NCBI GenBank assembly: GCA_018238155.1
Contig: JABCTZ010000012.1
Span: forward strand, 1-64,000
DNA length: 64,000 bases
Direction: 5' to 3'
Origin: Candidatus Heimdallarchaeota archaeon
Lineage (GTDB): Archaea > Asgardarchaeota > Heimdallarchaeia > JABLTI01
In this document: piece by piece, positions 35,743 through 44,863 of the stretch
Position numbering within the stretch: the stretch's first letter is position 1
Layout: every line of letters begins with the position of its first letter
Program-made: the position numbers and the translations under genes
Notes under the pieces: generated by a model
Seen by the model: only the letters and a program-made list of their open reading frames with translations
Database searches by the model: none
Told to the model about the DNA's origin: nothing

Positions 35743-36516
35743 ATGAAAACTCCTTCCGGAATTGATGATATACCCATTACGAATTCTGAGGACTTAGCAG
35801 TCAGTCGGTCTCAAGAGTTATGTGATTTGATATTTCATTTTGCTCCTAAGCAGAAAATTGATGAATTTTACAAATGGTTGAAGGAATTTTTACAATACAA
35901 TACCAATTTTCCACAAAACAAAGAAATACATAATCTCTTAGCAAAATCTCTGAAAGAAGCAATTCGATTGTTTGGAGAACGGAAAGCTTTTGCAGATATG
36001 TTGTATGTTCTTGATGAATTATACTCCATTTACACAATAGGTTTCGAATCTGAAACTCTGAGTGAAATGTTGGCAGAAGCATATGCGGTAGCAATTTTCT
36101 ATTTAAGAGGGTCCTGGGACATCGAAGGCACTTCAACGCTTCTAAAACGACTTCGAGTTTTACTTAAAAAACATCCCAAGAATAATAAGATCGCTGTTCA
36201 ATATGCGAAAAGTTATTCAGATGCAATAAATCGTTTTTGTTCTGATAGACATAATTTTACTTGTGATAAGCTCTTATTTGAGCTACGAATGTTTGCAAAT
36301 AAAACCAAAGATAATGAATCAATTCAATATGAGTTTGCCCAAGCACTGACAAGTGTTATTGGAACATTTGCACGAGAAGAACGCTTTGAAGAGCTTGAAA
36401 AAGTTTTGAACGAATTACGTCAAATTGCTAGTCGTTTCCCCAAAAGTGAAAAAATTCAATTACTCTTAACAAGAGGAACTATTCTCTCATCTCTTGCTGA
36501 TACCAGTACAGAATAA
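35743..36516 (+). CDS. Alpha-solenoid (TPR-like) protein, first gene of the Dna2 block
   Basis: 257 residues, almost entirely helical. A unit of about 38-45 residues recurs (LLAKSLKEAIRLFGERKAF, LAEAYAVAIFYLRGSWDIE, VQYAKSYSDAINRF), each with Ala/Tyr at the TPR-like packing positions. No transmembrane segment. It lies 212 bases ahead of, and collinear with, the next four genes, and is probably a protein-interaction scaffold for them; no specific function is assigned. Confidence 0.55.
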   Translation: MKTPSGIDDIPITNSEDLAVSRSQELCDLIFHFAPKQKIDEFYKWLKEFLQYNTNFPQNKEIHNLLAKSLKEAIRLFGERKAFADMLYVLDELYSIYTIGFESETLSEMLAEAYAVAIFYLRGSWDIEGTSTLLKRLRVLLKKHPKNNKIAVQYAKSYSDAINRFCSDRHNFTCDKLLFELRMFANKTKDNESIQYEFAQALTSVIGTFAREERFEELEKVLNELRQIASRFPKSEKIQLLLTRGTILSSLADTSTE

Positions 36517-36728
36517 TTCTTTTATTAAAAGAGAAAAGAAAAAACGAAAAACTCGTTTAGTTTCTAACCAAGGAGGTTTGTTTTCATTGGAATACTTTCG
36601 TTTGACTCTTGTAATTTTCTTTAAAAAACATAATCCTTTTTTGTGCATAATAGTCTTAATTTCAACTAGCGTTTTATTGCTAATTATATAAAGGAGAAAT
36701 AAATAGATACATTTAGGGATGAAATCAT

Positions 36729-37601
36729 ATGCTAGAAAAACAAAAAGAAATTCTAATTGCTGTGAAGGAAAACATAGAAAAAATTGAATCTGAAAGATAT
36801 AATTCCAAAGATCCAGTTGTAACTATTGATAAAAGTGATTCTCATCAAAATGTTATTGTGAAATTATTGACAGCAGAACGAACAGGAGCGCCTTTGATCC
36901 TGGAAAAGGAAACTCTTTATCCCGCAGAAGATTTAGCTAAGAGGAATTTCTCTAAAGGAGTAACAACATTAAATTCTTGGCGATTTAGAAAAAGTTCAAC
37001 CCATTTTACAGACGCTGCAAACCTTGCTCGCGATTTAGTTTTACAGCAAAGAATTAATCTCTATAAACAGTTACATTCATTATTACAATCTACCGTTTTG
37101 ACCGCACCTGATAAAATCATAAAAAGCAAAGGAAAATTATTCGCGGAAGTTCTTAATTCTTTGAAAAAATATGATAAATTGTCTGAAGAAGAACAATATT
37201 ATTATCAACGAATTATTGATTCTCTGTATGGTATTGCGAGTTTATTGGTTGCAGGAGATAAAAAGACAAAAACCCAGCAGCTGTTTGTAAGATGTACTAT
37301 TTCTTTAAGCAATCGTGAATACCTCGCAGCAAATATTTGGCTCTTTAAAATCTACTTGCTGAATAGAGATGCTTTCGATTCTTTGGCAGCTAGTGATAAA
37401 ATATTACAAAAAGCACTCAAATCTCTCCAATTATATGTTGAAGTAGAAGCGGGTCTAAAAGAGTTCGCTGAAGGTTTACCTATAATGGCAAGTGCCTATG
37501 ATTTACAAACTATTTTTGCTGATTATCTCAAAACAGTTTTTGATATTGAATTTATTGTTGAAACAAAGAGGGATTTTGGCTTTCCAGAATATCGGGTGTA
37601 A
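36729..37601 (+). CDS. Unrecognised helical protein, upstream neighbour of the Dna2-like gene
   Basis: 290 residues; GGGATGA precedes the ATG. The N-terminus is a short coiled coil (KEILIAVKENIEKIESE), then a beta-containing segment (VVTIDKSDSHQNVIVKLLTAE) and a helical body with no motif I recognise. It ends 16 bases before the nuclease-helicase start, whose ribosome-binding site (GGAG) lies just after this stop. Tight coupling suggests that it is a subunit or regulator of that enzyme. Confidence 0.55.
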   Translation: MLEKQKEILIAVKENIEKIESERYNSKDPVVTIDKSDSHQNVIVKLLTAERTGAPLILEKETLYPAEDLAKRNFSKGVTTLNSWRFRKSSTHFTDAANLARDLVLQQRINLYKQLHSLLQSTVLTAPDKIIKSKGKLFAEVLNSLKKYDKLSEEEQYYYQRIIDSLYGIASLLVAGDKKTKTQQLFVRCTISLSNREYLAANIWLFKIYLLNRDAFDSLAASDKILQKALKSLQLYVEVEAGLKEFAEGLPIMASAYDLQTIFADYLKTVFDIEFIVETKRDFGFPEYRV

Positions 37602-37617
37602 TATTGGAGTTGATAGT

Positions 37618-40600
37618 ATGGAACACATCAAGAAAAGTCTCAAGACACTCCAACAAACACCAGGAGAACCACAGTTTGTAGATTTCCAAGTTCTATCCGT
37701 TAGACAACGAGATGCAGAAGGAGGATATCATTTGGCTCTTCGTTTGCTTGAACCTGGAACAAGAAATCAAATATGCAAGGCAATTGTTTATCCAATGGAA
37801 TGGTATCCTGGTCGATACGATGATCCTTCATTTTCACATTATCATAGTGTACTTAGATATTGTTTTGCGGGTCTCAAATCTGAAGGAAGACCTGCTGAAC
37901 TGTTATTACAAGTAATGAAAGCTGTTTGGAAACCCGGAAAAGCAAAACCAGCCGGGAAATCTGCAGACGATAATCAAGGTCAGTTAGTAATTCTCAAATT
38001 TATTATTTCACCTGATTATAATATTACGGGTGGTGAGCTTGAGCTCGCTTTTAATTGTCCGGTTAAATATTTTTATGAATCATTTCTTGGATTACAAAGA
38101 GCAATTCGCTCTGCCCCTACGTCAATTGGCTTTGTAAGAGGAAACGCAATTCACAAAGGGATACAATATGCATCAAATGAATGGGTACAGAGTGCTGATC
38201 CCGTGGCTTCTATGAAATCTTATAACAGAGCTGTTATTGATGAATGGAGAGATAATTTTGCTATCCTGCTTCGTAAAAATTATTTTAGAGGTCCAACAAA
38301 GGATTTGAAATTACCTGTTCAAGTTGATTCTATAGTCGTTGATCAAATAGCTGAAAAATTCACTGGTATAGAAGAAACGCAATTATTGAATGAATGTTTA
38401 CTATTTTCTCCTGAGCGAGGAATTTCTGGCAGGGCAGATCAAATTATTCTTAAGGATGATCAAGATGAACTTTGGGAGATAAAAACTGGGAGTAGATATT
38501 TCATTGAATCTGATTATGATCCATTAACTGGTGTAACACATCCGGGTGGGATACAAGCATTTGCTTATCATGATATTGTGAAAAAAGTGTTAGGACGAGC
38601 TCCAAAAGCTTTCATTGAATTTTTTGATGCAGATGCAGGAATGGCTGAAGACAACCCAGAAATTATTCCATTACAAGAGCATGCTGTGATTAAGAGAAGA
38701 AAAATAGACCTTGCTAACACTCAAAGTGATGAATATCTTGACTTGCTCCTACAAACAAGAAATATTTCATTTGCAATAGAGTCAGGATTGCTATCTGGAT
38801 ATGATCGTTACAAAATAAACAAATTTTTGTCTAGAAGATTTATGCCTGCTTTGGGCACAGATTTCAACCTTCTAAGTAGCAATTGGAATCGTATTTGTAA
38901 TTACTGTCCATCGAATCAACAAGGTATTTGTTCTGATGGTCGAGTTCGTTTAGATACTGATATCTGGTTACATTTTCCTCAAGATTTGTTTGAATATTGG
39001 TCTTGGTATTTCAGGCAATTGCGATTTGAATTAAATAATGTTAAAAGATATCTGCATCGACTAGCGACAACACAAGTATCCCTCTTAGAAGAACAAGGAG
39101 TAACAATTTCAGATCTTGCGATAAAGAAATTTGATCCGTACAGATATATTCTCACTCTATCTTCAAAAAAGAGAATTTTCACTCGAATTCGTGAAGGTGA
39201 TAGTGTTTTTGTTACTCCTTCTATTTTAAAACCGGGCGAAATTTTTAGTGTTGAGGGAAAAGTGGAATTTCTTACTACAGATGAAGTGGTCATTAAAACA
39301 CGGTCAACTTTGAAGTCTAGAGGTAAACAGTCAAAAGAATTTAGGATTGATCAAGTACAGAAGGTAATATTTTCGAAATGGCAAACTCGCTCTCTCACTG
39401 ATTTTCTATTTGAGTCAATGAGAAGGACGAATGTTCTTGGTAGAAAATTGTCAAGTAAAGAATTACCAAAAACAGTACAGCTCGTTATTGGAACTACAAA
39501 ACCGAAAAAAATCATTCCTGTTAGTCGAAAGCGATTGTTAAAAGATCTAGACAAATTTAAGGTCGAGGCAATCGAAAAAGCACTAGGCTTGGAAGCAGGT
39601 GAATTTCTTCTAGTTCAAGGCCCACCTGGAACTGGGAAAACAAGAATGATAGCTCAACTTGCCAAAGAAATTTTCTCAGAAAAATATCTCTTACATTCAA
39701 AGGATTTCAATGAAACAGATTATACGTTACCAAAACCAGTTCTAATTTTGACAAATACCCATAGAGCTGCAGATGAAGTTATTATTAAATTGCGTTCATT
39801 TGAAGATCTAAAACCATACATTGTTAGATTGGAATCATATTCAAAGAATCATCCGGAAGAAGTTCAAGAGTACATCATTCCTAATAGAGTCCAGTTCTCA
39901 GAGCATATAAAGGATAAAGCAGATCCCAATCTTTTGGTATCCATTCTCAAGAAAGGTACTGAAATGTATAACCAAGCAGGAATAATCGTTGGCACTCTAG
40001 GAAGTGTTGGAAATAATCTCTTAAAGGGTCTAAATTTCAATTGGGTAATTGTTGATGAAGCTGGACAAGCAACCGAACCTGCCTCTTTGGGTGCACTCCG
40101 TCATTTATGTCCACTTTCTGATTCGAAGGATGGCTATCCGAGAATAGTTTTAGTTGGAGATCACAAACAATTACCTCCTGTAGTTTCTGAAGAAACAATT
40201 GAACATACTCCTCCTGTGCCTAAAGTTCTTCTCAAATCTGGGCTAACGAAAACAGATACACTCAAAACTTCACTCTTTGAAAGATTGTTCAGAATGTGGG
40301 TTGGAAAAAGTAATAATGTTGTTATTTTAGCTGATCAATATCGGATGAATGAAGCAATTTCGAGAATAATTAATCATGCATTTTATCCTGAAGTAAACTA
40401 TGTGCCTGCGAATGATTCCATTGGCAAACACTCTCTGAAGGATTTTCTGGATGCATTTGCTCCTAAGCAAGCGTTCGATAAAAAGAAATTTTCAAGTATA
40501 ATTTTTGATTATAAAATGCCCGTTGTTTTTCTAAACTCAGAAAAAGATCCAAATGGCTTGGAAGGAGTAGAGGATACAGATATACAAACTGAATCTCGTT

Positions 40601-41097
40601 TTAATATTCGAGAAGCAAAAATAATCAGTTCATTACTATCTGAATTTTTAATGAATTATCCAGAAAAGGATCAAATTGCTATTGCAAAACAAATAGGTAT
40701 TATTTCTCCATACCGTCATCAGAACAATCAAATTTATGCTGAATTACGAGCTAAAAAATTCTCAGATGCAGTTATTACACAAATAAGAGTTGATACTGTT
40801 GATAGATATCAAGGTGATGAACGCGAAATAATCATTCTGAGTTTAACAAATAGCAATGAACTAAATACTATCGGTCAGTTGCATCGCGAATGGCGACGAA
40901 TGAACGTTTCAATCAGTAGAGCAAAAGCTAAACTTGTAATCATAGGCAATAAACGAACTTTCATTTTACCTAATTCTGAAGAAAAAGATGTTGAAGCAAA
41001 AGAAAAATTCAAAAAAATGTTTGATACGATTGAAGTATTAAAGAGTGAAAAATTAGCTCTAGAATTGCCTACAGCGAATCTCTTCACTGAAGACTAG
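37618..41097 (+). CDS. Dna2-like fusion: Fe-S Cas4/RecB nuclease plus SF1 helicase
   Basis: 1159 residues. The start is the ATG at 37618 (GGAG 8 bases upstream); the frame is open further upstream but overlaps the previous gene. N-terminal PD-(D/E)XK nuclease: Cys147, His in NAIHKG (about 178), Asp in SGRADQI (about 272), ExK in WEIKTG (about 289), QAFAYH, then Cys427, Cys430 and Cys438, which with Cys147 can hold a [4Fe-4S] cluster as in Cas4, AddB and Dna2. A beta-rich linker (about 520-620) may be an OB/1B-like domain. Helicase: Walker A GPPGTGKT (668-675), DEAGQATEP, GDHKQLPP, DQYRMNEAIS, RYQGDEREI and SISRAKAK, of the Upf1/Dna2 (SF1B) type. Eukaryotic Dna2 processes Okazaki flaps and resects ends; the role here is inferred from that. 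Confidence 0.87.
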   Translation: MEHIKKSLKTLQQTPGEPQFVDFQVLSVRQRDAEGGYHLALRLLEPGTRNQICKAIVYPMEWYPGRYDDPSFSHYHSVLRYCFAGLKSEGRPAELLLQVMKAVWKPGKAKPAGKSADDNQGQLVILKFIISPDYNITGGELELAFNCPVKYFYESFLGLQRAIRSAPTSIGFVRGNAIHKGIQYASNEWVQSADPVASMKSYNRAVIDEWRDNFAILLRKNYFRGPTKDLKLPVQVDSIVVDQIAEKFTGIEETQLLNECLLFSPERGISGRADQIILKDDQDELWEIKTGSRYFIESDYDPLTGVTHPGGIQAFAYHDIVKKVLGRAPKAFIEFFDADAGMAEDNPEIIPLQEHAVIKRRKIDLANTQSDEYLDLLLQTRNISFAIESGLLSGYDRYKINKFLSRRFMPALGTDFNLLSSNWNRICNYCPSNQQGICSDGRVRLDTDIWLHFPQDLFEYWSWYFRQLRFELNNVKRYLHRLATTQVSLLEEQGVTISDLAIKKFDPYRYILTLSSKKRIFTRIREGDSVFVTPSILKPGEIFSVEGKVEFLTTDEVVIKTRSTLKSRGKQSKEFRIDQVQKVIFSKWQTRSLTDFLFESMRRTNVLGRKLSSKELPKTVQLVIGTTKPKKIIPVSRKRLLKDLDKFKVEAIEKALGLEAGEFLLVQGPPGTGKTRMIAQLAKEIFSEKYLLHSKDFNETDYTLPKPVLILTNTHRAADEVIIKLRSFEDLKPYIVRLESYSKNHPEEVQEYIIPNRVQFSEHIKDKADPNLLVSILKKGTEMYNQAGIIVGTLGSVGNNLLKGLNFNWVIVDEAGQATEPASLGALRHLCPLSDSKDGYPRIVLVGDHKQLPPVVSEETIEHTPPVPKVLLKSGLTKTDTLKTSLFERLFRMWVGKSNNVVILADQYRMNEAISRIINHAFYPEVNYVPANDSIGKHSLKDFLDAFAPKQAFDKKKFSSIIFDYKMPVVFLNSEKDPNGLEGVEDTDIQTESRFNIREAKIISSLLSEFLMNYPEKDQIAIAKQIGIISPYRHQNNQIYAELRAKKFSDAVITQIRVDTVDRYQGDEREIIILSLTNSNELNTIGQLHREWRRMNVSISRAKAKLVIIGNKRTFILPNSEEKDVEAKEKFKKMFDTIEVLKSEKLALELPTANLFTED

Positions 41098-41110
41098 ATT
41101 GAAATAAATT

Positions 41111-41656
41111 GTGGATCTGATTCAAATGTTAACGGCAGAAAAATTACCGAAAATAGTAGCTGAACTTTTGGTTTTAGAAGAGATTGGATGTACCTATGAT
41201 TTCAAAGAACGCTTTGAAGTTGGGTTAAATAGTTTAGAAGTTTTAGGCTTGGTTAAGCTTATCAAAACACGTATCCCAAGATGTGGAGATCATTGTACAA
41301 AATATCGTGATTGTCAATATATAGCATTGTTTGAAAAACGAAAAAGTAAAACAAAATATCGATTAACAAAAGAAGGGAAAAATCTGGCCGATTATCTTTC
41401 TTCAGAAACAGTTACTAGTAAGAATATAAAATTATTACTTCAAAGAGAATTCAGCAATTATTCTTTTGTAGATTTAATATTGTCTCTTCTGATGGATAGT
41501 CCTGAAATTTCAGTTGAGAAATTGGTCTCGAGTATAATAGCAAATACAAATTTAGCTCTTTATAGTATTCGCACTTCAATAAAGGACATTTTAGATTTAC
41601 TAACAACTTTAGAGATACTAATTATAGATGAAGGTAAAATAACTACTTATACTTAA
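41111..41656 (+). CDS. Small winged-helix-like protein with a Cys cluster
   Basis: 181 residues from a GTG 13 bases after the helicase stop; an ATG at 41126 is an alternative. RCGDHCTKYRDC (about residues 56-67) is a possible metal site. It is followed by KYRLTKEGKNLADYL, which looks like the wing of a winged helix. The C-terminal half is helical. It is probably a DNA-binding accessory protein of the preceding enzyme, since the two genes are almost contiguous. Family not recognised. Confidence 0.5.
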   Translation: MDLIQMLTAEKLPKIVAELLVLEEIGCTYDFKERFEVGLNSLEVLGLVKLIKTRIPRCGDHCTKYRDCQYIALFEKRKSKTKYRLTKEGKNLADYLSSETVTSKNIKLLLQREFSNYSFVDLILSLLMDSPEISVEKLVSSIIANTNLALYSIRTSIKDILDLLTTLEILIIDEGKITTYT

Positions 41657-41775
41657 AGAATGCTTATTAAGAGGTATTTAGTTTGATATTATTGTTAATT
41701 TAGCTATAAAGAGGCAAAGATATTTCATAATCATTAATCATTCAAATTTAGAGCTTAAATTGAGTTGTGCTGAAA

Positions 41776-44064
41776 ATGTCATTGAAAAAAGTAAGTAGTT
41801 CATTACTAAGTCAAATTGGTTTCTCAGAACTAGAGCAGCAAGTATATTTAACGATTCTGGGAATAGGCAATGCATCCTTGGGTGAAATGTATCTTCAAAC
41901 GGGGATATCTTTTGAAGATTTACAAAATGTTGTTGATGAATTATCTGATAGAGGTTATCTTAAGAAAATAGCCGGTAAAATCAATAGATATATTGCTGTT
42001 GAACCATTTCTTAAGGGATTTTTATTTGTTGAAAAGGAATTTCAAAATGATATTATTGGCATTGAAAATTCATTAATTAATTCTTTTGATACTAGTTATG
42101 ATAAATTAAATCTTAGCATGGACAATTTCATTGGGTCAATTAGTCCCATTTATGATAAAATAGTAGAAGAGCTGCGCCTTTCTAATGAAAAGTTAAAGAT
42201 GGATCTAACAAATTCTATCTATCGTCATTCTGATAAAATCTCTAATCTTGCAGAAAGTTTTGATGTTATACTTTCTGAAGGCTTCTCTAAAACGTATTTA
42301 TCTATTAGCAATGAGCTTTCAAATCTTAGTAATGAAATAAGTGTTATTCTTCGTGAAGAATCTACTAATGCTACTACTCGATTGCAAACTTTTGAACAAA
42401 TAACAAACCAAACACTTACAAATATTATTCAACCATTAGATGATTCAATAATTGAATATAAAGCGTCTGCACCTGTTAAACAAAAATTAATTTTAGATGA
42501 ACACAGACACGAAATATCTAATCTTCAAAAGAATATCAAATCAATCACTAAACTAAGTTTGAAAGATATTGCTACATCCCTTAAGGAATTCGAGAAGGAA
42601 TTTTTAGAACTTCTTTCTACAGCTTCAAATGGATATGCAACGGTCATCAAAGATTACAAAACAGCTACTCACACATTAGTGAGTGAAAAGAAGAAAAAAT
42701 TAGATGGTGCAGTAGTAAAACTTGTACAATATATTGGCAAAAATGTCGATCAACTTTCACAAGAAGCTCATAACTTGAAAGGAAATATAGATGAATTAAC
42801 TAAAACTGGTTTATTGAAACGCCCTCCTCCTCAATTAGTACAAGAAGCAAAAGAACGTGCAGATAAAATCGATCGTTTATCAATAGATATCAAAGGTGCT
42901 TATGATGAAGCCCTTAAAACATATCAGAAGGATATCATAGAAGGTCTGAACGACTTTATAAAAATAAATGATGCTTTATTAACTAAACAACTTGCAGGTG
43001 GAAATAGCCAGATCAAAGCTCTTAAAATTAAGATTGCTAGTACCTGGACTGCTATAGCAAAGAAATATGAGACTGATTTAACAGCTGCTGTCAAAGAAGT
43101 GCTAAAGGAATCCAACCCAAAACTCACAAGTACCTCTAAAGAGGCATTCAATAATACGCTCAAGCATATTGAGGTTCTAAAAAACAGTGTTTCAGTAATT
43201 TTAGCTCCATTAAAGGATGTTATCTTTAAGGATCTTGAAGATTGTATGGAAAACCTCTTTTTGAATTCAGCAAAGAGATTGCGATATCATAATGATTCTA
43301 ATAATAAATCATTGGAAACAATACGCCATCTAACTGATGATATGAAATTTGTTTTCAAGAATCAAGTACAAGAAGAATTGAGTAAACCAAAGCAAATTGC
43401 TTCTGAAATGATAAGCGATTATACCAGTACACTTGACAACTATCTAACCACTCTCAATAGAGATCAAGGTGCAACTCTTGATACAATTACAACAGCAGCA
43501 GAAACTTTCCTCAATGTCTTGAAGGATTCATACTCAACTTCGAGTAATGAAATCTCCAACCGATTAGCGGCAATTATTTACAAGGTCAACGAAACTAAAA
43601 CATATCTCCAAGAAATCACCAATGCTGTGGATCAAATTCTTCCTGTTCCAAAACCACATTCAATCATTGTTTATGGCAATCAAAATTCAATGAATACTAT
43701 TTACGATATGCTCCTTCGTACTCGGTCAACTTGCACTATTGTAGTTCCAACAATTGATCAATATCTTGTTGATCTTCTTTCTAAACAAGTCTCAAAGAGA
43801 GTACGAATAAGAATATTAGCTGATGTAGATCCATTCAGAGATGAAGCGATGGTTGCAGCTTTGAAACAACAAGGCAATATTACTATTTGGAATTACAATA
43901 TGAGAGACTTCTTTGCAGTTACTCGAGATGGTGCCGAAGTATTACTTGCTCCTGTCACTCGAGATGGTGAGCTGACAAGTTTCGTTACAGAACAAGATGC
44001 TTTAGTAAGAGCAATTCAACAAATTATCAATGCATCTTTCATGGCTCGTTCAAAAGAAGTTTAA
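41776..44064 (+). CDS. TrmB-type protein with a very long central coiled coil
   Basis: 762 residues from the ATG at 41776 (a GTG three codons earlier is possible). Residues 1-75 form a TrmB-like winged helix (LSQIGFSELEQQVYLTILGIG, ending in RYIAVEP). Residues about 80-625 are helical with strong heptad character, rich in Lys, Glu, Leu and Ser. The last 125 (SIIVYGNQNSMNTIYDML ... TIVVPTIDQYLVDLL) resemble the phospholipase D-like C-terminal domain of TrmB. Ordinary TrmB regulators are about 250-350 residues, so this is an SMC-like elongated version, possibly bridging DNA. No membrane segment. It lies 119 bases after the winged-helix gene. Confidence 0.62.
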   Translation: MSLKKVSSSLLSQIGFSELEQQVYLTILGIGNASLGEMYLQTGISFEDLQNVVDELSDRGYLKKIAGKINRYIAVEPFLKGFLFVEKEFQNDIIGIENSLINSFDTSYDKLNLSMDNFIGSISPIYDKIVEELRLSNEKLKMDLTNSIYRHSDKISNLAESFDVILSEGFSKTYLSISNELSNLSNEISVILREESTNATTRLQTFEQITNQTLTNIIQPLDDSIIEYKASAPVKQKLILDEHRHEISNLQKNIKSITKLSLKDIATSLKEFEKEFLELLSTASNGYATVIKDYKTATHTLVSEKKKKLDGAVVKLVQYIGKNVDQLSQEAHNLKGNIDELTKTGLLKRPPPQLVQEAKERADKIDRLSIDIKGAYDEALKTYQKDIIEGLNDFIKINDALLTKQLAGGNSQIKALKIKIASTWTAIAKKYETDLTAAVKEVLKESNPKLTSTSKEAFNNTLKHIEVLKNSVSVILAPLKDVIFKDLEDCMENLFLNSAKRLRYHNDSNNKSLETIRHLTDDMKFVFKNQVQEELSKPKQIASEMISDYTSTLDNYLTTLNRDQGATLDTITTAAETFLNVLKDSYSTSSNEISNRLAAIIYKVNETKTYLQEITNAVDQILPVPKPHSIIVYGNQNSMNTIYDMLLRTRSTCTIVVPTIDQYLVDLLSKQVSKRVRIRILADVDPFRDEAMVAALKQQGNITIWNYNMRDFFAVTRDGAEVLLAPVTRDGELTSFVTEQDALVRAIQQIINASFMARSKEV

Positions 44065-44092
44065 AACAGAATAATGATTTGTTGATTGTTAG

Positions 44093-44779
44093 TCATTTGA
44101 AAATGGTTAACAATCTCTGAATTTCTTTAAACCAATTCGAAATACTTTTTTGAATAACTTTCTTAGTTTTATCTGGCACATGCCATAGTTCTATAAGATC
44201 AAATTCTCTTTTAGATGTTTCAAACATGTTTTTGAGGAGTGCCAGAACAATTTTGTTCTTTTTCATCAATTTACGTGAAACAGCACTTAGTGGAATTGGT
44301 TGTTCCTTACCAAAGGATTCCAATATACCCAAAATTCCTAGACAGCTGCTTTCAAGAAAAACATCAAAGGAATTTGTCAAGGGGATGTAAACGTGATATG
44401 CAGGCATAGTTAAGAGAACTAAGGGATTGCCATCTGGATCAAGATTTTTCATATCAAGTAAGTAAAATGCTTCTTCATCGTTTGTTGCAAATAAAATAAA
44501 ACGATTATCGGGAAGATGATTTACTTTTTTCCTAGTAAGAATGAGGTTTTCACATGAATTTATCAGTAGGTGTGATGGGTCCTCTAAATCATCTAGAAAA
44601 TACTCGGAATCAATCATTAAACCATTTGTTTGCTCGTAAAAAAGTTTCAAATGATCTGGTAATTCCATGTTCTTAAAAAATAATAGTTCTTTAATATGGA
44701 TGCGAGTGAGTCCATTGTAAAAAGTGACTTCTACTCTTGAATCATCTAAATAATTATCCAGTATCTGAATTTTCTTCAC
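44093..44779 (-). CDS. SMI1/KNR4 (SUKH)-like protein
   Basis: 228 residues. ELPDHLKLFYEQTNGLMI (about 38-55) and RFILFATNDEEAFYLLD are the early helix-strand pattern of the SUKH fold; residues 155-228 form a separate helical extension. SUKH proteins serve as immunity proteins to polymorphic toxins in bacteria and as regulators in fungi; no toxin gene is visible beside it. It converges with the coiled-coil gene with 28 bases between. Confidence 0.6.
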   Translation of the reverse strand: MKKIQILDNYLDDSRVEVTFYNGLTRIHIKELLFFKNMELPDHLKLFYEQTNGLMIDSEYFLDDLEDPSHLLINSCENLILTRKKVNHLPDNRFILFATNDEEAFYLLDMKNLDPDGNPLVLLTMPAYHVYIPLTNSFDVFLESSCLGILGILESFGKEQPIPLSAVSRKLMKKNKIVLALLKNMFETSKREFDLIELWHVPDKTKKVIQKSISNWFKEIQRLLTIFK

Positions 44780-44863
44780 CTACAAATGTTCTTGAATAAA
44801 TTGGATTAATATTGTTTTTTTAAGTTAAAAAAAGAGATGGAATAGAAGAAGACAAAGCTGTGC

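Noticed and set aside
36494..36691. 65-codon frame after the alpha-solenoid gene
   Set aside because: Starts inside the preceding gene, no similarity and low-complexity end.
37492..37617. N-terminal extension of the Dna2-like frame (42 extra codons)
   Set aside because: It overlaps the 3' end of the previous gene in another frame, has no family similarity, and a well-spaced GGAG precedes the ATG at 37618.
35743..44779. CRISPR-Cas locus (Cas4-like nuclease present)
   Set aside because: The nuclease is fused to a Dna2-type helicase, and no Cas1, Cas2 or repeat-spacer array was seen.
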